From NCBI GenBank assembly GCA_007117055.1, contig SKHH01000022.1, positions 1-13,456 on the forward strand: 13,456 bases of DNA. Direction: 5' to 3'. This document shows, in pieces, positions 6,512 through 12,632 of the stretch (position 1 is its first letter; each line of letters begins with the position of its first letter). The DNA comes from Lishizhenia sp. Its GTDB lineage: Bacteria > Bacteroidota > Bacteroidia > Flavobacteriales_D > Crocinitomicaceae. The notes beneath the pieces are model-generated. The model had not been told where the DNA came from, did not search any database, and saw only the letters and a list, made by a program, of their open reading frames with translations. The position numbers and the translations under genes were made by a program.

Positions 6512-6532
6512 CATATTGAGTATTTCAATATG
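6512..6532 (-). promoter_or_regulatory. Inverted repeat in the 5' leader of the SPT-like gene
   Basis: CATATTGA and TCAATATG form a perfect 8-bp inverted repeat around a 5-nt loop. It lies between the -7 element (6545-6552) and the start codon (6497), so it would be in the transcribed leader, ending 14 nt before the ATG. It could be an RNA hairpin that affects translation or a DNA operator overlapping the start of transcription. Function is not shown. Confidence 0.5.
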
Positions 6533-6544
6533 ATATTCAGGGAG

Positions 6545-6552
6545 CAAAGATA
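6545..6552 (-). promoter_or_regulatory. Candidate -7 promoter element of the SPT-like gene
   Basis: TATCTTTG on the minus strand matches the Bacteroidota -7 consensus TAnnTTTG and lies 47 nt upstream of the ATG. No TTTG is found at the usual 19-21 nt upstream; the nearest TTG is 27 nt away. The match is therefore to the -7 element only, and the promoter may need an activator. Confidence 0.5.
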
Positions 6553-6692
6553 CATTATTTAATATTTATTTATGCTTTTCAATCTTATAATCTTACACGA
6601 TGTAATGTCAATAACCTATACTCTTAAAATTATAAAAAGAAGTAAACCTAACATTTCTGTGTACAAAAGTACTGTGAATCGGTTAAATTCAA

Positions 6693-7598
6693 TCAAAAGT
6701 AAAAAGGAACAAATCTAGTTGAAGATGGCGATACAAGTAAAGTAGGAAAAGGAACTTTCAGATGGTTCAATGCTTTAAACATGGCTTTTAAAAATGAGTT
6801 ATTTGTCTGAATTCTTTCAAAATCGATATCCAGCGAAAATAACAACTGACGTTCGGCATAATAAGTTCGAGTAGCTCCATTTACATTTACTTCATACATA
6901 TCATCCATTCCATGTAATTTTCCGTCTATTGAATAACCAATACTAAAAGCCAACCATGGCGGTAAGGGAATGTTTTCTATAAATGTGGATGGACTAGCAG
7001 AAAACCAGTAAGTTTGGCCATTGTAATCTTTCAAGATACGCTCAGAAAACGAACTACCTAGTACTTCTGGGCGGTATTTAGCATACGGCGATAGCGAAGC
7101 ACTAAATTTGAATAATACACGTTGCTCCTGCCATAATAGTTCTTGACCGATAAACCAACCTACTCCTGCTGTATTTGCCGCCATATCCCACCAAGAGAAT
7201 CCCCAGTCTTCACTTAAACCATCAAATACCTCCAAATTTGCCAAATAACCAAATCCAACTAATCCTCCTAACCAGAGCGATTTGTTTCGTGATTGACCAC
7301 TCCACCTATATGCATTAAAAACATTTCGAGTAATATGATTGGCAGTGTAGGCATGACCAAATTTGTCCATTTGTAACCATTCTTTTCCATCGTTAAAAAA
7401 ACGAAACCCTCCTGTCCACGAATCTTTGTACCACACTTGTGAGAGCGCCATCATAGAACCTGACCAACCAGTAGCTACAGTAACAGAAGTTCCAATTGTT
7501 CTTACTCTATTAGCTGTCGTATCACTTTCCCAAAATGATTGTGAAGTAATATAAAAGTTCCAAATCAAGAAACAACTCAATAAAAAGTATTTCACCAT
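6693..7598 (-). CDS. DUF2279 family (YfiM-like) envelope protein
   Basis: I prefer the ATG at 7598 (301 residues) because it begins a good signal peptide, MVKYFLLSCFLIWNFYITSQS. The upstream ATG at 7655 would place 19 polar residues in front. The DUF2279 region is seen at WLQMDKFGHAYTANHITRN (74-92), a glycine-rich hydrophobic stretch LWLGGLVGFGYLANLE, and EVFDGLSEDWGFSWWDMA (123-140) followed by ANTAGVGWFIGQELLW. DKxGH and ExxDGxS...WGFSxxDxxAN are the characteristic motifs. The remaining 140 residues have alternating aromatic strands (KFSASLSPYAKYRPEVLG, QTYWFSASPS, WLAFSIGYSIDG, QLLFSLDIDFERI), suggesting an outer-membrane-associated beta structure. The function of the family is unknown. 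It lies 66 nt downstream of the YceI-fusion gene and may share its transcript. Confidence 0.82.
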   Translation of the reverse strand: MVKYFLLSCFLIWNFYITSQSFWESDTTANRVRTIGTSVTVATGWSGSMMALSQVWYKDSWTGGFRFFNDGKEWLQMDKFGHAYTANHITRNVFNAYRWSGQSRNKSLWLGGLVGFGYLANLEVFDGLSEDWGFSWWDMAANTAGVGWFIGQELLWQEQRVLFKFSASLSPYAKYRPEVLGSSFSERILKDYNGQTYWFSASPSTFIENIPLPPWLAFSIGYSIDGKLHGMDDMYEVNVNGATRTYYAERQLLFSLDIDFERIQTNNSFLKAMFKALNHLKVPFPTLLVSPSSTRFVPFYF

Positions 7599-7664
7599 AT
7601 TACAAAAATATGATTTAGTAGAAAGAGAATCGTACTTCCCCAGTGAAAACCGCAAATTTTCACA

Positions 7665-9290
7665 CTAATCCTCTTCTATCATTTGAATTTCCAATTCAAA
7701 ATCCACCACATTACCGATTTTGGCAGAAGGACTCATTCCGAATTCTGTTCTATCTACTTGTGCACCTCCTGAAAACACAAGTACCTTTTTAGACTCTTTT
7801 TCACCAACTCCTTCTAGCTTCAACTTAACATCTAATTTTTTGGTCACTCCCATCATGGTAAAATCTCCTGAAACAATGTAAAAGTCATCTTTTGTTTTAA
7901 ATACGCTAGATTCAAATCGAATTTCCGGAAATTCTTCTGCCTTAAAATACCCGCTTCCCATTAACTCTTTATCTCTTGGACCGATATATGTAGTGAGCTC
8001 TTCAAGCGGTAAAACAACATCTACAAAAGATTCTTCAATAGTATTAGCTACTTTCAAACTACCGAACACTCGCTTGAATTCTCCTTTCGTTCTTCCATCG
8101 TCTGGACCCAACTCAAAATAAACTTTGGAGCTTTCCTCTTGAATCGACCACTTTCCTGTAACACTACTCAGCGGTAACCCTTCACTCTTCTCCCCTTCTA
8201 CATTCACTTGAATCCCCAAGCTTTCCAAATCAATGTTTGAAACTTGTTCAACTGGACGAATAACAGGAAGAAGTAATAAAGCTAAACCAATAGAAATTAA
8301 TTTAAGCGAAACAAAAGAAGCGTTTTTAAACAAGGCAAAAGTCACACTTAACACAGCCAAACTTACAATCATTCCGGCTAAAGCTAATACACCTCCCAAT
8401 CGCTCAAACTGCGTGTAAGCTAGACCTATTGCTGTAATAGCAACAATAGGAATAACAACCGCGATACTTCCTAAAATAAACTGCCATTTTCCAGTATTAA
8501 ATCGCGACAATCGTAGAAATAAATGATGCGAAACCACCATAAAACCAGCAATAAAAGCACCTTCCACTACTTCCCCTCGTAAAAAATTGAGTTGTTCAAA
8601 CCCACCTTGACGCACATAAATAATAGAGAAGGCCAATAAGAATAAAGCCGAACTAGCTGAAAGGATAATATTGTTTTTTAACCCTAATTTATTTCTTGCT
8701 ACAAATGAAGCCGAAAGGTGAAAAGTCGCTGCAATAAGAATTCCTAATGGACCCAATAAAAAAGAACCGAGAGCCGCAACACCTCCTATAAATGCATAAG
8801 AAACTAAACTCTCAAGGTAGTTCTCTTCATTTTCTGCCCACTTAATAGAACCAAATCTAATAATTAAATTTCCAATTCCTAATTTCGCTAGATGCGTTAA
8901 AAAAGGAGTAACTACAGAAAGTACTGCTACCAACAATAACTCGATATTTTTTTCTACTGGACTTTTCATATACGAAAATTCTGTGAAATCAAAAATCAGA
9001 AATACACCAATAGAAATTACTATAGGAATAAGATTCCACCAAATCGAAACTTTACTTTTAGTTGCTTCACCCACAAAAAAGTGTACCCCTAAAATGGATA
9101 TCATGAAATAAGGAAAAAAGAAAGTCAGTTGCTCATCTGGATGCTCAAAAAAATCTTTGGAAATGAATAGAATGGAAAAACCAAGAATAAAATAACTAAT
9201 CGAATTCACGCTCTTTTCCTTGGAAAGCGCATACGCTACAGAAGCAATAATTCCTGAAATCAATACAAATAACGCTACAATTGTTACCAT
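7665..9290 (-). CDS. Multi-spanning membrane protein fused to a C-terminal YceI-like domain
   Basis: I place the start at the ATG at 9290 (541 residues, MVTIVALFVLISG). A TTTG-N19-TATTTTTG promoter at 9308-9338 lies between this ATG and the longer ATG at 9347, which would therefore not be transcribed from it. Residues 1-345 contain roughly ten hydrophobic helices (about 2-22, 32-48, 55-74, 85-103, 117-136, 161-200 as two, 208-226, 243-260, 271-291, 298-320, 329-344). A linker of about 35 residues leads to a YceI domain (380-540). It has WSIQEESSKVYFEL, GEFKRVFGSL, RDKELMGSGYFKAEEFPEIRFES, VSGDFTMMGVTKKL and DRTEFGMSPSAKIGNVVDFE, which line up with the family's W-D-S, RD-L, dFFD-yP-F-S, G-LT-GvTk and R-dFGm-gd-V pattern. 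YceI proteins are lipocalin-like carriers of isoprenoid or other lipophilic ligands. The membrane part is not one I can name; the ligand and topology are unknown. Confidence 0.83.
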   Translation of the reverse strand: MVTIVALFVLISGIIASVAYALSKEKSVNSISYFILGFSILFISKDFFEHPDEQLTFFFPYFMISILGVHFFVGEATKSKVSIWWNLIPIVISIGVFLIFDFTEFSYMKSPVEKNIELLLVAVLSVVTPFLTHLAKLGIGNLIIRFGSIKWAENEENYLESLVSYAFIGGVAALGSFLLGPLGILIAATFHLSASFVARNKLGLKNNIILSASSALFLLAFSIIYVRQGGFEQLNFLRGEVVEGAFIAGFMVVSHHLFLRLSRFNTGKWQFILGSIAVVIPIVAITAIGLAYTQFERLGGVLALAGMIVSLAVLSVTFALFKNASFVSLKLISIGLALLLLPVIRPVEQVSNIDLESLGIQVNVEGEKSEGLPLSSVTGKWSIQEESSKVYFELGPDDGRTKGEFKRVFGSLKVANTIEESFVDVVLPLEELTTYIGPRDKELMGSGYFKAEEFPEIRFESSVFKTKDDFYIVSGDFTMMGVTKKLDVKLKLEGVGEKESKKVLVFSGGAQVDRTEFGMSPSAKIGNVVDFELEIQMIEED

Positions 9291-9307
9291 GGTAAATAAT
9301 TTTTTAT

Positions 9308-9338
9308 CAAAAATACAAATAATGAATTGGTCTTCAAA
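9308..9338 (-). promoter_or_regulatory. Bacteroidota-type promoter of the YceI-fusion gene
   Basis: On the minus strand TTTG (9338-9335) is followed after 19 nt by TATTTTTG (9315-9308), a full match to TTTG-N19-TAnnTTTG. Transcription would begin near 9301, giving a short leader of about 11 nt before the ATG at 9290. This decides that start over the upstream in-frame ATG at 9347. Confidence 0.72.
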
Positions 9339-9405
9339 ATAATTCATCGACCAAACTTAATAAAATAATAAGCGAATCAGTATAATGTGCGGAGCACATG
9401 AGGTA

Positions 9406-10359
9406 TTAAAATTGTTCTAAAATTTTTATACGCTTCTCAATAGGAGGGTGAGTAGCAAAAAGACCACCTAGACCACCTAGAAAATTCATAGAAGTATCTT
9501 CCGGAGCATTTTCTATAAACATTTGTTGGACATCTTCACTTTTCACTTCGTTTACATGATGATTATTCGATATTTTACGCAATGCAGAGGCCAATGCCAT
9601 TGGATTTCTAGTCATTTGTGCCGCACCTGTATCGGCTAAATATTCACGTTTTCGGCTCAAAGCAAACTTGAATAATATAGAAAGTACATAAGCTACTAAG
9701 GCAATTACCAAAATTATAATCATTCCTTTACCATCGTCTTTCTTTCTATTTCCACCTGACATACTACCATATAACACTGAACGAAAAGCTATTTGAACTA
9801 AAAAGGAAAAAATTCCTACAAAAATGATCGTTACTACTAGCAAACGCACATCTTTATTTCTAATATGCATTAATTCGTGTGCTATTACTCCTTCAAGTTC
9901 TTCATCATTTAATTTTTCGATAATTCCCCGTGTAAGCGTTACAGTATATGTTTTTTCGTTCAATCCACTAGCAAACGCATTCAATGCTGGACTTTCAATA
10001 ATGCGCAACATGGGCATCTTCATACCCACACTCATACAAAGATTCTCTGTCAAATTGTAAACACGCATATTATTTTTACGGTCTAGTGTATGAGATCCCG
10101 CTGCAGAATTGATCATCGATGAATGAGCGAAGTAGGCGATTAAAAACCATATTCCTACTCCAATTAATACTACCGGAATCGTTTGAATAAATATTTCAAG
10201 TACTTGAGATGCATTCGGCGGATCTCCTTCAGGAGAAAAATTAAAAAAGAAGATAATTGCCCATACCATCGCAAAAATCAGTAAGGGAAAAGCAACTAAG
10301 AGCAGTATAGATTTCCTATTGTTCTCTGCTATTTGCTGTTGTATACCAATATACTTCAT
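9406..10359 (-). CDS. M48 family zinc metalloprotease (HtpX-like)
   Basis: This is a 317-residue membrane protease. Two N-terminal hydrophobic helices (about 18-40 and 56-77) precede the catalytic region, and two more (about 172-192 and 212-232) follow the active site. The zinc site is HELMH (His161, Glu162, His165) with the third ligand Glu239 in SRKREYLAD, and the family element FATHPPIEKRIKIL closes the protein. In HtpX/M48B proteases the catalytic domain faces the cytoplasm and removes damaged membrane proteins. It is the gene directly downstream of lemA, a common pairing. Here, however, a terminator-like hairpin (10377-10410) lies between the two, so its expression may depend on readthrough. 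I do not assign htpX because the N-terminus resembles the lemA-linked M48 group more than E. coli HtpX. Confidence 0.93.
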   Translation of the reverse strand: MKYIGIQQQIAENNRKSILLLVAFPLLIFAMVWAIIFFFNFSPEGDPPNASQVLEIFIQTIPVVLIGVGIWFLIAYFAHSSMINSAAGSHTLDRKNNMRVYNLTENLCMSVGMKMPMLRIIESPALNAFASGLNEKTYTVTLTRGIIEKLNDEELEGVIAHELMHIRNKDVRLLVVTIIFVGIFSFLVQIAFRSVLYGSMSGGNRKKDDGKGMIIILVIALVAYVLSILFKFALSRKREYLADTGAAQMTRNPMALASALRKISNNHHVNEVKSEDVQQMFIENAPEDTSMNFLGGLGGLFATHPPIEKRIKILEQF

Positions 10360-10376
10360 TTCTGTTATTTTTTCTC

Positions 10377-10410
10377 AAAAAAACATCCATCGCTTATAAA
10401 ACGATGGATG
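10377..10410 (-). terminator. Intrinsic terminator or attenuator between lemA and the M48 protease gene
   Basis: On the minus strand CATCCATCG (10410-10402), a 9-nt loop and CGATGGATG (10392-10384) make a perfect 9-bp stem, directly followed by seven T (complement of 10377-10383). It begins 21 nt after the lemA stop codon and its T-run ends 17 nt before the M48 start codon. That leaves no room for a separate promoter between it and the M48 gene. It either ends most lemA transcripts or acts as an attenuator lowering M48 expression. Confidence 0.85.
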
Positions 10411-10431
10411 ATCTTTGTTTAATTTCTATAC

Positions 10432-10995
10432 TTAAAACTTTACTTCTGGTGCTTTATCCATGGACTGTCTTTCCGTTGCACCAAGATCAAACATAGGCTC
10501 CGATTTAAATCCAAACATACCTGCGAAAATAACATTTGGAAATTTCTGAACCGCAATATTTAATTCCTTCGTCGCCGAATTAAAGAATCGTCTGACTGCA
10601 GCTAGTTTGTTTTCGATATCTGACAATTCGTTTTGCAATTGCATAAAGTTTTGACTTGCTTTTAGATCTGGATATGCTTCAACTTGAATATTCAAGCCAC
10701 TCAACGCAGAAGTCAGCTCTTTTTCGGCAGCAATTTTATCGTTAACCGTATTTGCAGAAATAGCCTTTTGTCTAGCTTGAGTTATGGCTTCAAAAGTTCC
10801 TCGCTCATGCTCCATGTAACCTTTAACTGCCCCCAACAACTGAGGAACCAAGTCATGACGTTGCTTTAACTGAACATCAATGTCTGCAAAAGCGTTTTCA
10901 CGATTATTGCGTAATTTAACCAGACCATTGTAAATTGCTATAATCCATATTACTAAAATTACAACAACACCGATAATAATTCCTGTACTTGACAT
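10432..10995 (-). CDS. lemA: LemA family protein
   Basis: This is a 187-residue protein with one N-terminal membrane anchor (about residues 5-24, IIIGVVVILVIWIIAIYNGL) followed by a helical domain. The LemA signature is intact: LVKLRNNRENAFADIDVQLK, QRHDLVPQLLGAVKGYMEHE and FEAITQARQKA (about 25-81), then LKASQNFMQLQNELSDIENKLAAVRRFFNSATKELN, split here only by family spacing, and the C-terminal FPNVIFAGMFGFK. Length matches the usual 185-200 residues. LemA proteins are extracytoplasmic helical bundles, often encoded beside M48 peptidases as here, and are thought to work in envelope proteostasis; the exact role is not established. The start at 10995 gives a short N-tail before the anchor. Confidence 0.95.
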   Translation of the reverse strand: MSSTGIIIGVVVILVIWIIAIYNGLVKLRNNRENAFADIDVQLKQRHDLVPQLLGAVKGYMEHERGTFEAITQARQKAISANTVNDKIAAEKELTSALSGLNIQVEAYPDLKASQNFMQLQNELSDIENKLAAVRRFFNSATKELNIAVQKFPNVIFAGMFGFKSEPMFDLGATERQSMDKAPEVKF

Positions 10996-11064
10996 CTTTT
11001 ATAAATTTAATTCGAATACAAAATAAGTCTTAAAAAATGACTTCTTGCGTAAATTTAACAAAAA

Positions 11065-11355
11065 TTATTGACGAGGATCTTGTTCGCTCTCAGAAGGAGC
11101 CTCATCTTCATAGTTTTTCTTAGAAAGTTGATCTCTTTTATCTTGAATTTTCTTTGACCATCTGCGGCTGATAAACATCAATAAAAAGAAAGCTATAATT
11201 AATAAGATTGTTGTTGTTGAGTCCCAAGCACTTTCTCCCCTACCTTTTCCAATATCTACATTTTGTGGACGTTGCGCCAACAAATCACTCACCCTTAAAG
11301 AGATAAAGGCAATTAAAATCATTATTCTATATTTCATACTTCTCATTTTTTTCAT
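11065..11355 (-). CDS. Small membrane protein of unknown function with signal peptide
   Basis: I do not recognise a family. The 96-residue protein begins with a signal-like segment (MKKMRSMKYRIMILIAFISL, up to about residue 28, LLAQ). A short polar stretch with GKGRGES follows (about 29-46), then one hydrophobic helix (TTILLIIAFFLLMFIS, about 47-63) and a charged cytoplasmic-type tail (RRWSKKIQDKRDQLSKKN, then acidic EDEAPSESEQD). Three in-frame ATGs (11355, 11346, 11337) are possible starts, and all give a plausible signal peptide. It lies 69 nt upstream of lemA on the same strand and may be cotranscribed, so a role near LemA/M48 is possible but unsupported. Confidence 0.65.
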   Translation of the reverse strand: MKKMRSMKYRIMILIAFISLRVSDLLAQRPQNVDIGKGRGESAWDSTTTILLIIAFFLLMFISRRWSKKIQDKRDQLSKKNYEDEAPSESEQDPRQ

Positions 11356-11440
11356 AATTTAATTCTCGAATTCTATCACAACAAAAAGCAACATCACGCT
11401 CTTTACGCATTATTAAATCCTCAACTAATATAACTATTTT

Positions 11441-11461
11441 TATTTAGAATGATCCTAAATA
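11441..11461. promoter_or_regulatory. 21-bp operator-like dyad
   Basis: TATTTAGAAT (11441-11450), a central G, and ATCCTAAATA (11452-11461) are inverted copies matching at nine of ten positions. It is 86 nt upstream of the small membrane protein start and 207 nt upstream of the DUF4476 start. Half-sites of the TTTAGR type resemble those bound by metal-dependent DtxR/MntR-like regulators, but no such regulator is in this window and that link is only a guess. Confidence 0.5.
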
Positions 11462-11505
11462 GCAAAAAAACTAATCTTTAAAAAAGGTTAAAACAGCTAT
11501 ATACC

Positions 11506-11536
11506 TTCGGATTGAAGTTTCGAAACTGTATATTAG
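11506..11536 (+). promoter_or_regulatory. Weak candidate promoter with a perfect 12-bp palindrome in its spacer
   Basis: TTCG (11506-11509), 19 nt, then TATATTAG (11529-11536) is the best approximation of the Bacteroidota promoter upstream of the DUF4476 gene; each box has one mismatch. The spacer contains the perfect palindrome AGTTTCGAAACT (11516-11527), placed where a repressor or activator could act. The implied leader is about 125 nt long. Confidence 0.35.
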
Positions 11537-11667
11537 CAAATAATGACAAATTAATACATCAAAGAAATAACCATAAAGTATACATGATTTTAAACTTCAC
11601 AGTTACTCAACATAAAACTCTTTAGTAGTTATAATTAATTATTGTTCAGAATAACCAAATTTTAAAT

Positions 11668-12504
11668 ATGAAAATAAAAATAGTATTGCTGTTATCATTT
11701 TATTCGTTACTAATAACTTCGGTAATATATGCAAATCATTCACCCAAAGAAATTAACAAAAAAACAGCTTCTTGTCATTACATTGAACCTATTGAGGAAG
11801 ACTCTATACATTACTCCCCCTTAGTCATTGGATATATAGGAAATATTGGTTGTGCAAATTCAGAAATGGTTGTAACAGAAAAAGTGTTAGCAGCTATTGA
11901 GGATGAAGAAATGATGAATGAAAGGATTACAACAGCAATTCAAGCAGTGGAACAAAAATGTATTTCGACCAAACAAGTGCGCGAAATTGCCGATGTGTTT
12001 TCAATGGAAAGTGATAAGTTGGAATTTTCCAAAGGGGTTATGTCCAATATATACGATATCGACGATATTTATAAGTTAAATGATATGCTTTCTCAAACCA
12101 TGCAAAAAAAGAGCCTAGATCATACCATTGACACCATGCATTGGTCTAGTTATGGAATTGCCTATGGAAAACCGTATGTATATCCAGTTGTTGAATACCA
12201 TGGTCGCATTGGATCTTTTCTACCCATAATCGACCATGAAAGACTAACAGAGATTATCGATAATCAAACTTTTTTTAATGATAAAATTCATGTAGCCAAC
12301 CAAGCTTTGGCTCAAAAATCATTAACTGTAGACCAATTCGTATTTATAGCAGAAAATGGTTTTAATAGTGAAATGGATCGTTTAAAATTCGCGAAAGCTG
12401 CAAAGCCTCGAATAATCGATATAGATGACTTCATAAAAGCAGAACACTTATTCTCTTTTAAAACAAATATTGACGCTTTTCACGAATTAATAGCAATAGA
12501 TTAA
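11668..12504 (+). CDS. Secreted protein with two DUF4476 units
   Basis: This is a 278-residue protein with a signal peptide (MKIKIVLLLSFYSLLITSVI, cleavage near ANHS at 22-25). Two related units follow, offset by 120-121 residues. Unit one runs from Tyr49 to about residue 142 and unit two from Tyr172 to about residue 270. Each has a Y-P-V-Y-G-IG linker (YSPLVIGYIGNIG; YPVVEYHGRIG), a helix with I-D-x4-N-[ED]-[RK]-I, then the DUF4476 core: ISTKQVREIADVFSMESDKLEFSK versus LTVDQFVFIAENGFNSEMDRLKFAK, followed by the D-I-D-D-hydrophobic ending. DUF4476 is a helical domain common in Bacteroidota extracytoplasmic proteins, of unknown function. The linker duplication shows the whole segment was copied, not just the domain. 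Four cysteines are present in the mature protein (36, 62, 98 and none in unit two beyond these), so disulfides are possible only in the first half. Confidence 0.83.
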   Translation: MKIKIVLLLSFYSLLITSVIYANHSPKEINKKTASCHYIEPIEEDSIHYSPLVIGYIGNIGCANSEMVVTEKVLAAIEDEEMMNERITTAIQAVEQKCISTKQVREIADVFSMESDKLEFSKGVMSNIYDIDDIYKLNDMLSQTMQKKSLDHTIDTMHWSSYGIAYGKPYVYPVVEYHGRIGSFLPIIDHERLTEIIDNQTFFNDKIHVANQALAQKSLTVDQFVFIAENGFNSEMDRLKFAKAAKPRIIDIDDFIKAEHLFSFKTNIDAFHELIAID

Positions 12505-12571
12505 TTGAATTGCTTTAAGAAGTAAAGGCTAGCTGACCAGGGCAAGCTGACTAATAACCACACACAACAAA

Positions 12572-12587
12572 TGTAACAAAAGTCACG
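12572..12587 (+). promoter_or_regulatory. Crp/Fnr-type operator-like site upstream of the SQR gene
   Basis: TGTAAC, AAAA, GTCACG is a near-dyad with half-sites GTAAC and GTCAC spaced by 4 nt, the spacing of FNR/HcpR-type sites. It ends 45 nt before the SQR start codon, about where an activator would bind relative to a promoter with its -7 near 12620. The first base pair and one central position break the symmetry. Confidence 0.4.
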
Positions 12588-12632
12588 TTCGGGCGCTGAT
12601 GATATTTATACATTTATAAAAAATACTTTGTT

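Larger units (their letters stand above)
11356..11667. other. 312-nt divergent intergenic region with two palindromic sites
   Basis: This very AT-rich stretch separates the small membrane protein gene (minus) from the DUF4476 gene (plus). I see no reading frame worth calling and no exact TAnnTTTG element for either gene. It holds a 21-bp dyad at 11441-11461 and a perfect 12-bp palindrome at 11516-11527, listed separately. Both suggest regulated transcription. Confidence 0.6.

Noticed and set aside
7603..7610. TATTTTTG on the minus strand just before the DUF2279 gene as a promoter -7 element
   Set aside because: No TTTG lies 17-23 nt upstream, and it ends only 4 nt before the preferred ATG, which would make the transcript leaderless. 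Cotranscription with the YceI-fusion gene is as likely.
9291..9347. Upstream in-frame ATG at 9347 as the start of the YceI-fusion gene
   Set aside because: It lies upstream of the TTTG-N19-TATTTTTG promoter, and the first 19 residues do not resemble a signal or anchor, while MVTIVALFVL at 9290 begins a membrane helix.
9385..9399. Hairpin ATGTGC-GGA-GCACAT after the M48 gene as a rho-independent terminator
   Set aside because: The stem is only 6 bp with a 3-nt loop, and no T-run follows on the minus strand.
11015..11042. AAGTC/GACTT inverted repeat between the small membrane protein gene and lemA as a terminator
   Set aside because: A 5-bp stem with a 9-nt AT loop and a broken T-run is too weak to call.
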